From assembly GCA_021800165.1 (NCBI GenBank), contig JAJYZF010000012.1, forward strand, positions 1 through 64,000: 64,000 nucleotides of DNA, given 5' to 3'. The notes beneath the pieces were generated by a model. The model made no database searches. It saw nothing but the letters and a program-made list of their open reading frames with translations, and had not been told where the DNA came from. Below, in pieces: positions 1-10,205 of this stretch (position 1 is its first letter; each line of letters begins with the position of its first letter). This DNA comes from Planctomycetota bacterium. Its GTDB lineage: Bacteria; Planctomycetota; Phycisphaerae; WQYP01. Position numbers and translations under genes: made by a program.

Positions 1-335
1 ATGAACCATCACAACTTTCCGGCGGGCAGCAGCAGCGCGTGGCCATCGCCCGCTCATTGGTGAACAACCCACGTCTGGTGTTGGCCGATGAGCCGACCGG
101 CAATTTAGATTCCCACACCAGCGAGGACGTGCTGCAAAGCTTCGAAAAACTCAACCGCGAGGAGGGCATCACCATTTTATTGGTGACCCACGACCCCACC
201 GTGGCCGGCCACGCCCAGCGTATCATTCATATTCGTGATGGCCTCATTGAAGCCGGAGCCTTTGCCGCACCGCCGACGGCCGCGGGTGCCGCGGCTATTC
301 CTTTGCCTGATTTAACCACCGGGAAAAAGGGGTAA
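1..335 (+). CDS. ABC transporter ATP-binding protein, MacB/LolD type (5'-truncated by window edge)
   Basis: Frame open to window start: [37 protein letters not shown] (ABC signature, Walker B); followed directly by a permease. Confidence 0.93.
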   Translation, partial: EPSQLSGGQQQRVAIARSLVNNPRLVLADEPTGNLDSHTSEDVLQSFEKLNREEGITILLVTHDPTVAGHAQRIIHIRDGLIEAGAFAAPPTAAGAAAIPLPDLTTGKKG

Positions 336-338
336 TCC

Positions 339-1700
339 ATGCTCAAACTCGTGACCACCTTAAAAACCGCTTTGCGGGCCTTGCGCCGCAATCCTATGCG
401 TTCGGCCCTGACCACCCTGGGCATCATCATCGGCATCGCCGCGGTGATCTCCATGGTGCAAATCGGCGAAGGATCTTCCGCGGCTATTAAACAAACCATC
501 GAAAATATGGGTGCCAACACGCTGATTGTTTTTCCCGGACAGGCGGTCAGCGCCGGCGTAAGTTTTGGCGGGGGCAGTGCCGTCACCCTTACCTCGCAGG
601 ATGCCGCGGCCGTCGCCCGCGACTGTCCATCGGTCTTGGCCGCGGCACCGCAGGTGAACGGTCGTATGCAACTGGTACGTGGCGGCCAAAACTGGGTGCC
701 GCAGTTTATCGCGGGCACCTCCCCCGCTTATTTCACCATACGCGATTGGCCGGTGGTCGAAGGACGTGCCTTCAACAACAGCGATGTACTGGGTGTTAAC
801 CAGGTTTGTGACTTGGGCCAAACAGTGGTGAAAGAGCTTTTCCCCAGCGGCAAGCCCCTGGGCAAGACCATTCTGGTGCAAAATGTGCCGCTGAAAGTGA
901 TCGGCGTGTTGGCTAAAAAGGGTGCCAACATGATGGGCATGGATCAGGATGACATTTTGGTTCTTCCCTGGACCACACTCAAATTCCGCATCTCCGCCAA
1001 TGCCCTGCAAAATCAAAACCAAAGCAGTGCCGCCACCAGCACTACCACCACCGACCAGCTTTATCCGGAAACCGCGCAAAGCCTCTACCCGGTGCCCTCC
1101 GCTTCCGAACAAGCCGACACGCCGCAGCCGGTGAGCTTTCCCAATATCAATTCCATTCTGGTGGCCGTTCCCTCCACTTCGCAGATACCCCAGGCCATTG
1201 CCGAAATCACCGCACTGCTGCGCCAGCGCCACCACCTGCAACCCGGCCAACCCGATGATTTTAACATTCGCAACATGGCGGAAATTTCCAACGCTTTAGG
1301 TTCCACTTCACGCATGATGACCAACCTGCTTACCGGCGTGGCCCTGATATCGCTGCTGGTGGGCGGGGTGGGCATTATGAACATCATGCTGGTAAGCGTG
1401 ACGGAACGCACCCGCGAAATCGGTCTGCGCATGGCGGTCGGAGCCAAGCCCCGGGACATCCTTAGCCAGTTCATCCTTGAGGCCATTGTGCTGTGCCTGT
1501 TCGGTGGTGCTCTGGGCATCCTCACCGGTCAGGCACTTTCCAGTGCCGTGCAACATCTGCTGCATTGGCCCATTGAACTTTCCATGCCCGCCATGATTGC
1601 CTCGGTGGCCGTTTCCGCCGCCGTTGGACTGATTTTTGGTTATTATCCGGCATGGAAAGCCTCGCGGCTCGATCCTATTGACGCACTGCGTTACGAATAA
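339..1700 (+). CDS. MacB-like ABC transporter permease (FtsX domain)
   Basis: N-terminal TM plus periplasmic domain, C-terminal FtsX-like GVGIMNIMLVSVTERTREIGLRMAVGAKPRDIL. Confidence 0.93.
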   Translation: MLKLVTTLKTALRALRRNPMRSALTTLGIIIGIAAVISMVQIGEGSSAAIKQTIENMGANTLIVFPGQAVSAGVSFGGGSAVTLTSQDAAAVARDCPSVLAAAPQVNGRMQLVRGGQNWVPQFIAGTSPAYFTIRDWPVVEGRAFNNSDVLGVNQVCDLGQTVVKELFPSGKPLGKTILVQNVPLKVIGVLAKKGANMMGMDQDDILVLPWTTLKFRISANALQNQNQSSAATSTTTTDQLYPETAQSLYPVPSASEQADTPQPVSFPNINSILVAVPSTSQIPQAIAEITALLRQRHHLQPGQPDDFNIRNMAEISNALGSTSRMMTNLLTGVALISLLVGGVGIMNIMLVSVTERTREIGLRMAVGAKPRDILSQFILEAIVLCLFGGALGILTGQALSSAVQHLLHWPIELSMPAMIASVAVSAAVGLIFGYYPAWKASRLDPIDALRYE

Positions 1701-1754
1701 CCGCGGTACAGGCCGCGGCTATCCGCCGCGGACCGCTAGCAGGAGATACGCCCC

Positions 1755-3248
1755 ATGTTCAATAAAAACTTACCGCTTCGCACGACCCTCGTGGCTGCGG
1801 CCACCATGGGTTTATGGCTTGGTGGCTGCACCGTCGGCCCCAACTTTCATCCACCGCAGGTAGCAATGCCGAAACACTGGTCCGGCGGAAACACCACAGG
1901 GACCACCACAGCTTCTACCCACCCCGCCACCGTGGCCGCCACGCAGCCTGCGGCCAAACCCCAAAGCATCATCACCACCAAACGCGCCCACCTGGCCACC
2001 TGGTGGACGAATTTTCACGACCCCGAGCTTACCGCCCTGATTCAGCAGGCCGCGACCCGCAACCTCACCATTTTGCAGGCCCAAGTCGCCATCCGCCAGG
2101 CTCGCTACGCGCGCGATATCGCCGCTGCCAATCTAGGACCGTTTGTAAGTGCCAATGCTTCCTACCAGCGCAGCGGCACCAGCAATAATTTAACCAAAGC
2201 CGGTGGGACACGTTCTACCGGTAACATGTTTCAAAGCGGCCTGAATGGCTCGTGGGAACTGGATATTTTCGGCGGAGTGAAACGGTCGGTGGAAGCCGCC
2301 AATGACAATCTCGCCGCCGCCGACGAAAACTCCCACACCGTCATGATCACCCTGCTTAGCGAAGTCGCCACCGACTACATCACCCTGCGCGGGGTGCAGC
2401 AGCAATTGTTTGTCGCCCGCACCAACATACATCTACAGCAACAAACGGTAACGCTGACCCGCCGCCAATTCCAAAACGGCCTGAATACCGAATTGGCCCT
2501 GGCCGATGCCGAATCGCAATTGGCCACCACCGAAAGCCAGATTGCCCCGCTGCAGACCCAGCAGCAGCAGTTGATTTACGCCCTAAGTGTGCTGCTGGGT
2601 CAACCACCCGCGGCACTGGAACGTGAGCTTTCCACGCCCCGGCCCATTCCGCCCGTTCCGCCCAGCGTGCCCATCGGCCTGCCCGCTCAGTTGCTGCTGC
2701 GCCGGCCTGATGTGCGGACCGCGGAAAGCCAACTCGCCGCCGCCACCGCCGAAATTGGGGTGGCCACCGCCGAGCTTTATCCTACTTTTGTCATTAACGG
2801 CAATCTGGGGTTTTCTTCGCAAAGCGCCGCCAACTGGTTTGATTCCAATTCCCTGAACTGGGGTATTGGCCCCAGCGTTTCATGGGCCATTTTCAGTTCC
2901 GGACAAATTGAATCCACCATCCATCAAAATGAAGCTATTCGCGATGAATACTATCTGGCCTACCGCCAAAGTGTGCTCACCGCCCTGCAACAGGTGGATT
3001 CCGCCATTGCCGCCTACACCCATGAGCAGGAACACGAAAAAGCCCTCCAGGCTGCGGTAAAAGCCAGCCAACAGGCCACCAAACTCTCCTTGGAGCTTTA
3101 TAAGGCCGGCCTGACCGATTTCCTCAACGTGCTCCAAGCCCAGCAATCCCTTTATGCCGCCCAAAATTCCCTGGTGCTTAGCAAGCTCGCCCTGTCCAAC
3201 GATCTGGTGTCTCTCTACCAAGCCCTTGGCGGAGGCTGGCACCGGTAA
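1755..3248 (+). CDS. Outer-membrane efflux lipoprotein (NodT/OprM-like)
   Basis: Lipobox-like LGGCTVGPNFHPP; RRPDVRTAESQLAAATAEIGVATAELYPTF motif of RND/OMF lipoproteins; adjacent to MacB. Confidence 0.93.
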   Translation: MFNKNLPLRTTLVAAATMGLWLGGCTVGPNFHPPQVAMPKHWSGGNTTGTTTASTHPATVAATQPAAKPQSIITTKRAHLATWWTNFHDPELTALIQQAATRNLTILQAQVAIRQARYARDIAAANLGPFVSANASYQRSGTSNNLTKAGGTRSTGNMFQSGLNGSWELDIFGGVKRSVEAANDNLAAADENSHTVMITLLSEVATDYITLRGVQQQLFVARTNIHLQQQTVTLTRRQFQNGLNTELALADAESQLATTESQIAPLQTQQQQLIYALSVLLGQPPAALERELSTPRPIPPVPPSVPIGLPAQLLLRRPDVRTAESQLAAATAEIGVATAELYPTFVINGNLGFSSQSAANWFDSNSLNWGIGPSVSWAIFSSGQIESTIHQNEAIRDEYYLAYRQSVLTALQQVDSAIAAYTHEQEHEKALQAAVKASQQATKLSLELYKAGLTDFLNVLQAQQSLYAAQNSLVLSKLALSNDLVSLYQALGGGWHR

Positions 3249-3390
3249 AAATAAAGGCGGGTCCGCCGGCGGCTCCCGCCCGTCCAGAGATACGGCTTGG
3301 CAACTTCATCGGGTCTATTGACTTGCGTCGGCGCTGGTGGCCACAAAGCCGGCGGCGACAACACTGGGAATGACCCCAAATAGACAAGCA

Positions 3391-4542
3391 TTACACCCGG
3401 GTGGGGCGTGCCCGACGGCATAAGTCCCGGCGCAGTGTCAGATATGCTTCCAGATTCTCCACGGACATGGTATGGGTCAAACCTCCGCCGATATTGGCGA
3501 CGAACCGCGGGGCCTGGCAGCCGATCTCAATGCACCGGGTTACCTCGCGCGCGATTTCCGGGATAGATCCGCCGGCCAGCGTGGCGCTGTTGATGTTGCC
3601 GATCAGAATTTTATCAGGGTACTCCCGCACCACACGTTGCAAATCGACCAGATATTCAAAGTTAAGCCCCTCCGCTCCGGCCGCAAAGATATCTTTGACA
3701 AAGGCGGAGCAGTCGCCGTCGCTGGTGAATATGATGGGAACACCCCGCCGGCGCAGCGGGGCAAAAATGGCCGGATAATGCGGAAATATATGCCGACGAT
3801 ACCAAGCCGGTGGAAAAACCGGCCCACTGGTCATGGTCAGATCATCGTGAAAAATAAATCCCCGAAGTCCTTCCACCTGCGACCACGCGGTGGCAATACG
3901 AACCGACACTTCGGCAAAGCGTTCCATCAGCCGTCCGAAGCGATCCTCTTGCATCCCGGCCTCGCACAGAAGCTCAAAACCAAATATCGCCAGCGGCCAA
4001 TGAAAACAAGTGGTGTAATGATGGGGCAGCGGATAGGCGATTTGGCCGACGCTCTGCAGCATCTGTTCATACTGCCCGGCAAAATCCGCGCGATATTGCT
4101 CCACTGTTTTGGGAAAGTATTGCAAAGGCTCGAAAGCCAGGGCCTCATCCACACTCCGCGGCTTGGGAACATGCACAAAATGCCGCCCGTCTTCCTGGTG
4201 GACCGCTCCGAAAATCCCCCACTGCACCACCTCCAGCCCCTCCCGCGTTCTTTTGATGGTCTGGCCGTCATCCCAATCGAAAATCTCCTCGTATCCCAAG
4301 GCACTGGGCGTATCGGGCAGGGCGGCGCTGGTCGGCAGACCGCCGCCCCATAACAAGTCAATTTCGAATACTTCCGCGATACGCCGAAACGCTTCATTCA
4401 AACGCTGCGGCTCGCGCAATGGGTCAATGCCGCTGAAGTGCTTAATGGCCTGGCGTGAGATCCCCCGCGGGTGCTCCATCACCGCGATGCGCTGGCCGTG
4501 GTAACCCGGCCGCAAAATGGCCAATCCCAAATCAATTGACAT
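3391..4542 (-). CDS. Uroporphyrinogen decarboxylase (URO-D) superfamily protein
   Basis: GFIFHDDLTMTSGPVFPPAWYRRHIFPHY...FTSDGD...GNINSATLAGG pattern of URO-D/methyltransferase-like proteins. Confidence 0.75.
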   Translation of the reverse strand: MSIDLGLAILRPGYHGQRIAVMEHPRGISRQAIKHFSGIDPLREPQRLNEAFRRIAEVFEIDLLWGGGLPTSAALPDTPSALGYEEIFDWDDGQTIKRTREGLEVVQWGIFGAVHQEDGRHFVHVPKPRSVDEALAFEPLQYFPKTVEQYRADFAGQYEQMLQSVGQIAYPLPHHYTTCFHWPLAIFGFELLCEAGMQEDRFGRLMERFAEVSVRIATAWSQVEGLRGFIFHDDLTMTSGPVFPPAWYRRHIFPHYPAIFAPLRRRGVPIIFTSDGDCSAFVKDIFAAGAEGLNFEYLVDLQRVVREYPDKILIGNINSATLAGGSIPEIAREVTRCIEIGCQAPRFVANIGGGLTHTMSVENLEAYLTLRRDLCRRARPTRV

Positions 4543-5471
4543 GTTGAAGCTCCCGCCGCAGCAAGCGGTAATAAGCTGCTCCGACCGGTCGGGGCGGTGC
4601 CAAAAAATCTTGACGCATGAACAGCATGTTGCCTACTTCCACCGCCGCGCCGGCCCGCCGGGCTGCGGCAAAATATTCCTGCAGGGTTTCCGCAAAGCCG
4701 GTCAGATCAAAGGCCACGGGGCACCGCGGTGCGGTGGCCCGCAACATGTGTGCCCGTTGCGTGTGCTCACGCACGTCGGAACCATGCACATCATAAGTTC
4801 GGTTGACATCAATGAATTCCGCCAGCCAGGGATGCCCGGCGCACCCGATGTGGCAGGCGTCGGGTTTGAACCGCCACATCAGCCGGTAGAATAATTCATG
4901 CACCCGATAAATATAATTTTCCTCGCCGCGCCATTGCGGGTCATAGAGAGGCATATCTGGATGCACTTTATCCGCCTGAAAATCGGTTTTGACGCCACCC
5001 AGATCGTAGCAGCCCCAATCGGACGAAAAAAGGCGGTAAAATAGCGGTTCCAGATATTCTTTTTGGGTTTTCGGGTGGGAATAATCCCGCATGCGCCGAA
5101 CTTGCCGGCCCCACCCTACAACCTGCCCGACCTCGTCCGTGTTTCCGCAGCGGGCACTCCCACCGAGCGAAACTGTCTCCATGGCTTTCACCCCAGCAAA
5201 TTTCCCGGACAATATTGCTTGACATTCGGACGCACCAACCAGCCCAAATCCTCACCCATGGCATGATCGTAGGTGCGGCTGCGCGAAACCGCAACGATAT
5301 ATTGCTGCCAACGTCGCAACCATTGAGAGGCCAAAGCCGGCGTAAGATCAGTGGTGGCAGCTAAAATATGCCGACCATTGCCATTCTCCCAGATGGCAGC
5401 ACGGCTAACCCAGCACCAACCAGGGAGGCCTCAAGCAGATTTCTGCGGGAGCGGCTAAAAGTGTTCACCAT
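4532..5471 (-). pseudogene. Degenerate secreted glycosidase (alpha-galactosidase-like C-terminal part with disrupted N-terminus)
   Basis: Intact ORF 4532..5212 has GCYDLGGVKTDFQADKVHPDMPLYDPQWRG...; upstream, in other frames, a signal-peptide-like start MVNTFSRSRRNLLEASLVGAGLAVLPSG (ATG at 5471) and ENGNGRHILAATTDLTPALASQWLRRWQQYIVAVSRSRTYDHAMGEDLGWLVRPNVKQYCPGNLLG*. Confidence 0.5.
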
Positions 5472-5531
5472 GGCAGTTCCTTGCCAGCACATTCATTTTT
5501 TCCCGGCCGTGTTATCCCGTATTTGATGGGT

Positions 5532-8500
5532 TCAAAACAGCCGAACCGTTTTAATTTCAAACGGACCGAAATCCAGCGTTATCCCACCCTCTGTTATGGA
5601 CATGTCCTGCAATACATCTTCCAGCATATTGGCAATTGCGGCCCGCGCGGGCGGCTGTTGAAACTTCAGTCGGGCCTGGCACACACCGCCCTCACATTCG
5701 TACAACCGCAGTACCAGACCTCTGCCATCCTCAGCGGGCTTCATAGCTTCAAGGACAATTTGGGAACTGTCAATCTCTACAAAGCTGTATTCCGGCAACC
5801 CGGTAGTGCCGCCCCAGCAGGCAAGCCGATGATTGAACTCGTAAGCCGGGCGGACCACCGCCTCGGCGGTAAACGGCCCGGCATGAGCCAGCAAAGCGTA
5901 ATTCAGGATGTGCCGCCCGGCATCGCCACGCGGATCCGGATGGCAGCCTCCCTTGTGCAGGGAAAGTCGCAAGTCTGAACCATCGGCGGATATACCGTAT
6001 TTAGAATCATTGAGCACTGCCACACCGAACCGAGCTTCGGAAATATCCGCCCATTTGTGGTGGCACACTTCAAAGCGGGCCCGGTCCTGCGGCCAGTTGC
6101 GGTGGTTGGTCCGTTGCAGATGACCAAACTGAATTTCATAACGAATCGCGGGAGCATGAACGTTCAAATGAAAACCCGCCTTGAGAAACGCATGTTTTTC
6201 CTGCCAGTCCAGCACAGATTCAAAATCGACGCGCGGCGTGTCCCGGTGAAAGACCACATCCTGGACCAATTCTGAGCTTTGGCCCACGTGGTAATGCTGC
6301 CGCAGCCGGAATTGGAGCGGTCCGTCGGCGATGACCTCGCTGCACTTAAGCCGACAGCAAGGTTTAAGTTTAAGCTCTAAGTCGGCGTCAATATCCCAAT
6401 TATCCCAGGCGGCCGGCACATCTTCGCCGAACAGCAGGGTGTTCAGCGGCAGGCCGGCCCCGCGCAGTTCTCGACCCGTGGGCTTGTAAATAAGCGAGCC
6501 GATTTCTCCATTGGCCTCAAAACATGCGGCCAGCAACGGCGTATTGACGTGGGTTTTATCGCCACGAAATGGTGATGCGGTGGTGCTGGGCCGCGTCTTG
6601 CCCAACGCTACTTTGGTTACCGCCAGCGGAGCTGCGGTGATGCCGGATAAGACCAGACGCGGCGTCCCGTCCGGATGGGTGACGTGCTGGGCGGTGCAAG
6701 CGGGGTTTAGCGGAAAAAAAGCTTGCAGCGGATAATCCAAGTCCATCTCGCCGGTACGCGGCCAACTCAGGCCGTTGAACACACTGATAACATCCGCCTG
6801 CACGCGTGGCCCGGCCAAATTGTGGATCAATTCAACGGCCTGTTGAATGGCGGCCCCGGTTTGGACCAAAGATTGGTTATGAACAGCGGGGATACTGGTT
6901 CCGGGCAGTATATCGTGGAATTGATTGACCAAAAGCGTGTCCCACAATGTTTGCAGTTGATTCCAGAATTTATCGCGCGGCGCGGCCATCAGCACGGCCA
7001 CCAGTTCCAGTTCGCGCAGAGCGCTTTCCAGCTTGCGGTTGTGCCGTTTAATCTGGTGCATTTGCGTGAGTGTGCCGCGATGCCCTTCCAGATAGAGTTC
7101 GCCGCAATAGATAGGTGGTTTGTGAATTTCGCGGGAGAGTCGGGTCATAAAATCGTGGACCAAGGTGTAACGGGATCGCGGGCAGCCTTGCATATCTAAA
7201 ACGCGCCGGGCGGCTTCCAACATGTCGGCGTTGGGACCGCCGCCGCCATCGCCAAAACCAAAGGCAATCATCTTTTGCTGCGTTACTTCGCGATGCAGAA
7301 TGCCAGTGCGCATGACACCGCCGATTGCGTCACCGCCGTAAACGTGCTCAAGAAGGGTTTTGGGATCCGGGTGGCAATGAATGGCCGGGCAATGGCACAG
7401 CACCTCGGAACCGTCAATGCCCCGCCATTCAAAGGTATCGTAAGGAAAGGCATTGGATTCGTTCCAGGAAAGCTTTGTGGTCAGAAAATAGCGAATCCCG
7501 CACGACCGAAGAATCTGCGGCAAGGCCGCCGAATAGCCGAAGGTGTCGGGCAACCAGAATACATCGCTGCGATAACCGCCTAGATATTCGCGGCAGAAAC
7601 GATCTCCACGCACAAATTGCCGTACCAGGGCTTCACCACCAATCACATTGGCATCCGGTTCCACCCAGGCCAGGCCAATCGGTTCCCAGCGACCATCTTG
7701 AATACGCTGGCGTATGGCGTGGAATATCTCCGGATAATTGGCACGCATAAACTCCAGATGAACCATGGAACTTTGCACAAACAGATATTCCGGATATTGC
7801 TCCATCAGGTGCAGGGCATTGGAATAGGTGCGGGCACACTTGCGGATGGTTTCCTCCATGGGCCAAAGCCAAGCGGTATCCATGTGTGAATGACCGATGA
7901 TGCCAACTTGCGGATACACCGCTGTCGACTTTTGATTGAGAATTTGGCCCAGCAGTTGTTCCGCCACAACCAGAGCCTCCCGCCACCGTGATTCCGGAGT
8001 GTGGTGCGGATCCTGCACGATAACGGTAAATACCTCTTCCAAAACCGCGGCCATCGAAGCCCGGGTAAAATCGCTTGCGGCCAGCCCATCAAAAAGACTT
8101 AAAACCGTCTGTAAATCGAATACAAAGGCGCGGACATCAGGCCGTAAAGCCAGAATTTCCACCCCGGAAAATCTTACCGCCGGGTAATCCTGAAATTCCG
8201 GTCGCACGTCGGGCACATCGTAAGGCTGCGTGCCTTCCACCCGATGACCAGCGTAGCCCTCAATGAGGATATGAAAAGCGGTATCGGCAACGGCCTTCCG
8301 ACACAACAATTGTTCCCGGTGCGCACCCAGATTGCCATCCCGACTTGGCGGATTAAACAGCCCACGGGCCTGCCCATTCACCCACAGCATCGCCTCCGTG
8401 CCGGTTCCAGCGGCCCGGATAAAAAGCGACTGATTGGCCAGATGGCCGGGCACACGAAGGGTACCGCGAAACCAGGCGGAAATTCCATCGCCGCCCCACA

Positions 8501-8612
8501 CGGTTCCGACCGGGCAGGGTGCCCAGGGGGAATCATCTTTGGGCAGCGGCCCGCAGCGCCGCGATGTTTGAAAACTTTGCATCTCGATAAACCCATGTGT
8601 TTCAAACATCAA
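5532..8612 (-). CDS. Alpha-mannosidase, glycoside hydrolase family 38
   Basis: VGIIGHSHMDTAWLWPMEETIRKCARTYSNAL and FWLPDTFGYSAALPQILRSCGIRYFLTTKLSWNESNAFPYDTFEWRGIDGSEVL typical of GH38. Confidence 0.94.
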   Translation of the reverse strand: MMFETHGFIEMQSFQTSRRCGPLPKDDSPWAPCPVGTVWGGDGISAWFRGTLRVPGHLANQSLFIRAAGTGTEAMLWVNGQARGLFNPPSRDGNLGAHREQLLCRKAVADTAFHILIEGYAGHRVEGTQPYDVPDVRPEFQDYPAVRFSGVEILALRPDVRAFVFDLQTVLSLFDGLAASDFTRASMAAVLEEVFTVIVQDPHHTPESRWREALVVAEQLLGQILNQKSTAVYPQVGIIGHSHMDTAWLWPMEETIRKCARTYSNALHLMEQYPEYLFVQSSMVHLEFMRANYPEIFHAIRQRIQDGRWEPIGLAWVEPDANVIGGEALVRQFVRGDRFCREYLGGYRSDVFWLPDTFGYSAALPQILRSCGIRYFLTTKLSWNESNAFPYDTFEWRGIDGSEVLCHCPAIHCHPDPKTLLEHVYGGDAIGGVMRTGILHREVTQQKMIAFGFGDGGGGPNADMLEAARRVLDMQGCPRSRYTLVHDFMTRLSREIHKPPIYCGELYLEGHRGTLTQMHQIKRHNRKLESALRELELVAVLMAAPRDKFWNQLQTLWDTLLVNQFHDILPGTSIPAVHNQSLVQTGAAIQQAVELIHNLAGPRVQADVISVFNGLSWPRTGEMDLDYPLQAFFPLNPACTAQHVTHPDGTPRLVLSGITAAPLAVTKVALGKTRPSTTASPFRGDKTHVNTPLLAACFEANGEIGSLIYKPTGRELRGAGLPLNTLLFGEDVPAAWDNWDIDADLELKLKPCCRLKCSEVIADGPLQFRLRQHYHVGQSSELVQDVVFHRDTPRVDFESVLDWQEKHAFLKAGFHLNVHAPAIRYEIQFGHLQRTNHRNWPQDRARFEVCHHKWADISEARFGVAVLNDSKYGISADGSDLRLSLHKGGCHPDPRGDAGRHILNYALLAHAGPFTAEAVVRPAYEFNHRLACWGGTTGLPEYSFVEIDSSQIVLEAMKPAEDGRGLVLRLYECEGGVCQARLKFQQPPARAAIANMLEDVLQDMSITEGGITLDFGPFEIKTVRLF

Positions 8613-9390
8613 TTGCCGCTACACCGGCACCACCGCCTTGAGTTTGGAAATAGTCTTGGCAGATATCAGCATGAGCTACTCCGTATAAAACAGCGAGCCC
8701 CAAAGGAATATGTGCCGAGGTATACCCCTGCCCCGTGAGGATTACAAGCGATACCCTCACCTGGATGATGCCATGTTCAGGCCGGTGGTGCGGGTCATTC
8801 CGCCATATCAACAACAATTTGGATCACTTCCAGACCCAGTGCCGTCATCCACAAGGGACCGCGCAAAAATAAATTCGTGTTTTACGGCGATAAAAGCTCT
8901 GTCTGAAATTTTGTTACCGCTGGCGAGGCGTGACTGGCACGCATACCCCGCAGTGGGTCTGGAACGAGCGAACAACGAAGCCAGCGGCCAAAAGGACCAG
9001 CCGGCAAGTGTGAAGTTATTGTTGCCCGGTCGCCATGTTTGGCCAGACCAGCCCAAGACGGGCGGTAGAGTAGGCTGTGGCTCCGGTGGCAAGGCAAGGC
9101 CAACGAAGCGGCGAATCAATGGGCGGGGCTGTTGGAACCCGCAAGCAGTGTCGCGGGCCGATGCGTTGTCGCCATGAATAGAATATGTCAATACCGTGGC
9201 GACCAAGCGGGCAAGATTGTCAAGATCGACGGGTTACTTTGGGCGAGGAGTCAGGAGGTTCCGCTTTGTCGCTCCTATCCCGAGGCCTGGCGAAATGTAA
9301 AGTGGTGGATGGTTTCATCGGCCAGGCGCATCATGATCCCGGAGGTCCGAAAGGCCGTCAACGGTACCACGGTGTTGTTATCGGCCCGGT

Positions 9391-10194
9391 TTACACCGCC
9401 CGCGATCGCAAGGCCAGGAAAAGGGGAATTTCCCGGCGGCTGCGATCCAAAGCGGTGAAGCGTTTGCCCGCCGGTGGAGACTTGTGGCTGATCCATTCAT
9501 CCATGTGATCCACCAGCAGGCCGGCGGAAGAGAGCGTATTGACATACGCCTGAAGCGGCCGATGAAAGGTCAGCGTGGTAACGTCCGGGCGTTTGCCGGG
9601 GTGCATAACAATGGGCACCTTTTCCGAAGTCAAATACGTATCAATACGCCGATACTGCGCAGCGTCCTGCTGGTCCCATTGCCAGGAACTTTGGCGCGGC
9701 ACGCGGAAACATGGGTGTACCATTACCACCAGCAAATGGCCGCCGGCCTTGAGCAGCCGTCGGCACCCCTGCCACACCGGAGAGAGCGGCGTCATATTTT
9801 GAATGGCGAGAATGCAAACCGCAGAATCGAAACTCCCCGGCAAAAGCGCGGGCATTTCACCTAGCGTGCGGGCGTCGCCGCGGAGGTACAATTCCCGATC
9901 CGGGTAGCGGCACCTGCGCCGGGCCAGAGCAATAAGATTTTCCGAGGCATCGACACCCACGATATTCGCCCCCGCTTCCGCGATCGCCCGGCACACCACA
10001 CCCTGCCCGCAGGCAATATCCAGCACCCGCTGTCCGGCGGTACAACCCAAAAGCTTGAGTACACCCGGAATAATCACCTTGCGATGGTGCGTTTGGCCCT
10101 CATCTTGCAGTTGGTGGTCATACCAGTCGGCGACATGATCCCAGTCGGATGGTTGCGGCAATGGGTTTGATGGTTTCATGGACGATCTTTTCAC
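9391..10194 (-). CDS. Class I SAM-dependent methyltransferase
   Basis: VLDIACGQGVVCRAIAEAGANIVGVDASENLIALARRR motif I/post-I. Confidence 0.88.
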   Translation of the reverse strand: MKRSSMKPSNPLPQPSDWDHVADWYDHQLQDEGQTHHRKVIIPGVLKLLGCTAGQRVLDIACGQGVVCRAIAEAGANIVGVDASENLIALARRRCRYPDRELYLRGDARTLGEMPALLPGSFDSAVCILAIQNMTPLSPVWQGCRRLLKAGGHLLVVMVHPCFRVPRQSSWQWDQQDAAQYRRIDTYLTSEKVPIVMHPGKRPDVTTLTFHRPLQAYVNTLSSAGLLVDHMDEWISHKSPPAGKRFTALDRSRREIPLFLALRSRAV

Positions 10195-10205
10195 TTAACC
10201 CACAA

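Noticed and set aside
360-1250. Long minus-strand ORF antisense to the MacB permease
   Set aside because: Low-complexity His/Gly-rich translation typical of antisense of GC-rich genes; the plus strand has a clear FtsX-type protein.
8602-8817. Minus-strand ORF with hydrophobic stretch (VSLVILTGQGYTSAHIPLGLAVLYGVAHADI), possible membrane-protein remnant
   Set aside because: Too short and ambiguous to assign to a family by eye.
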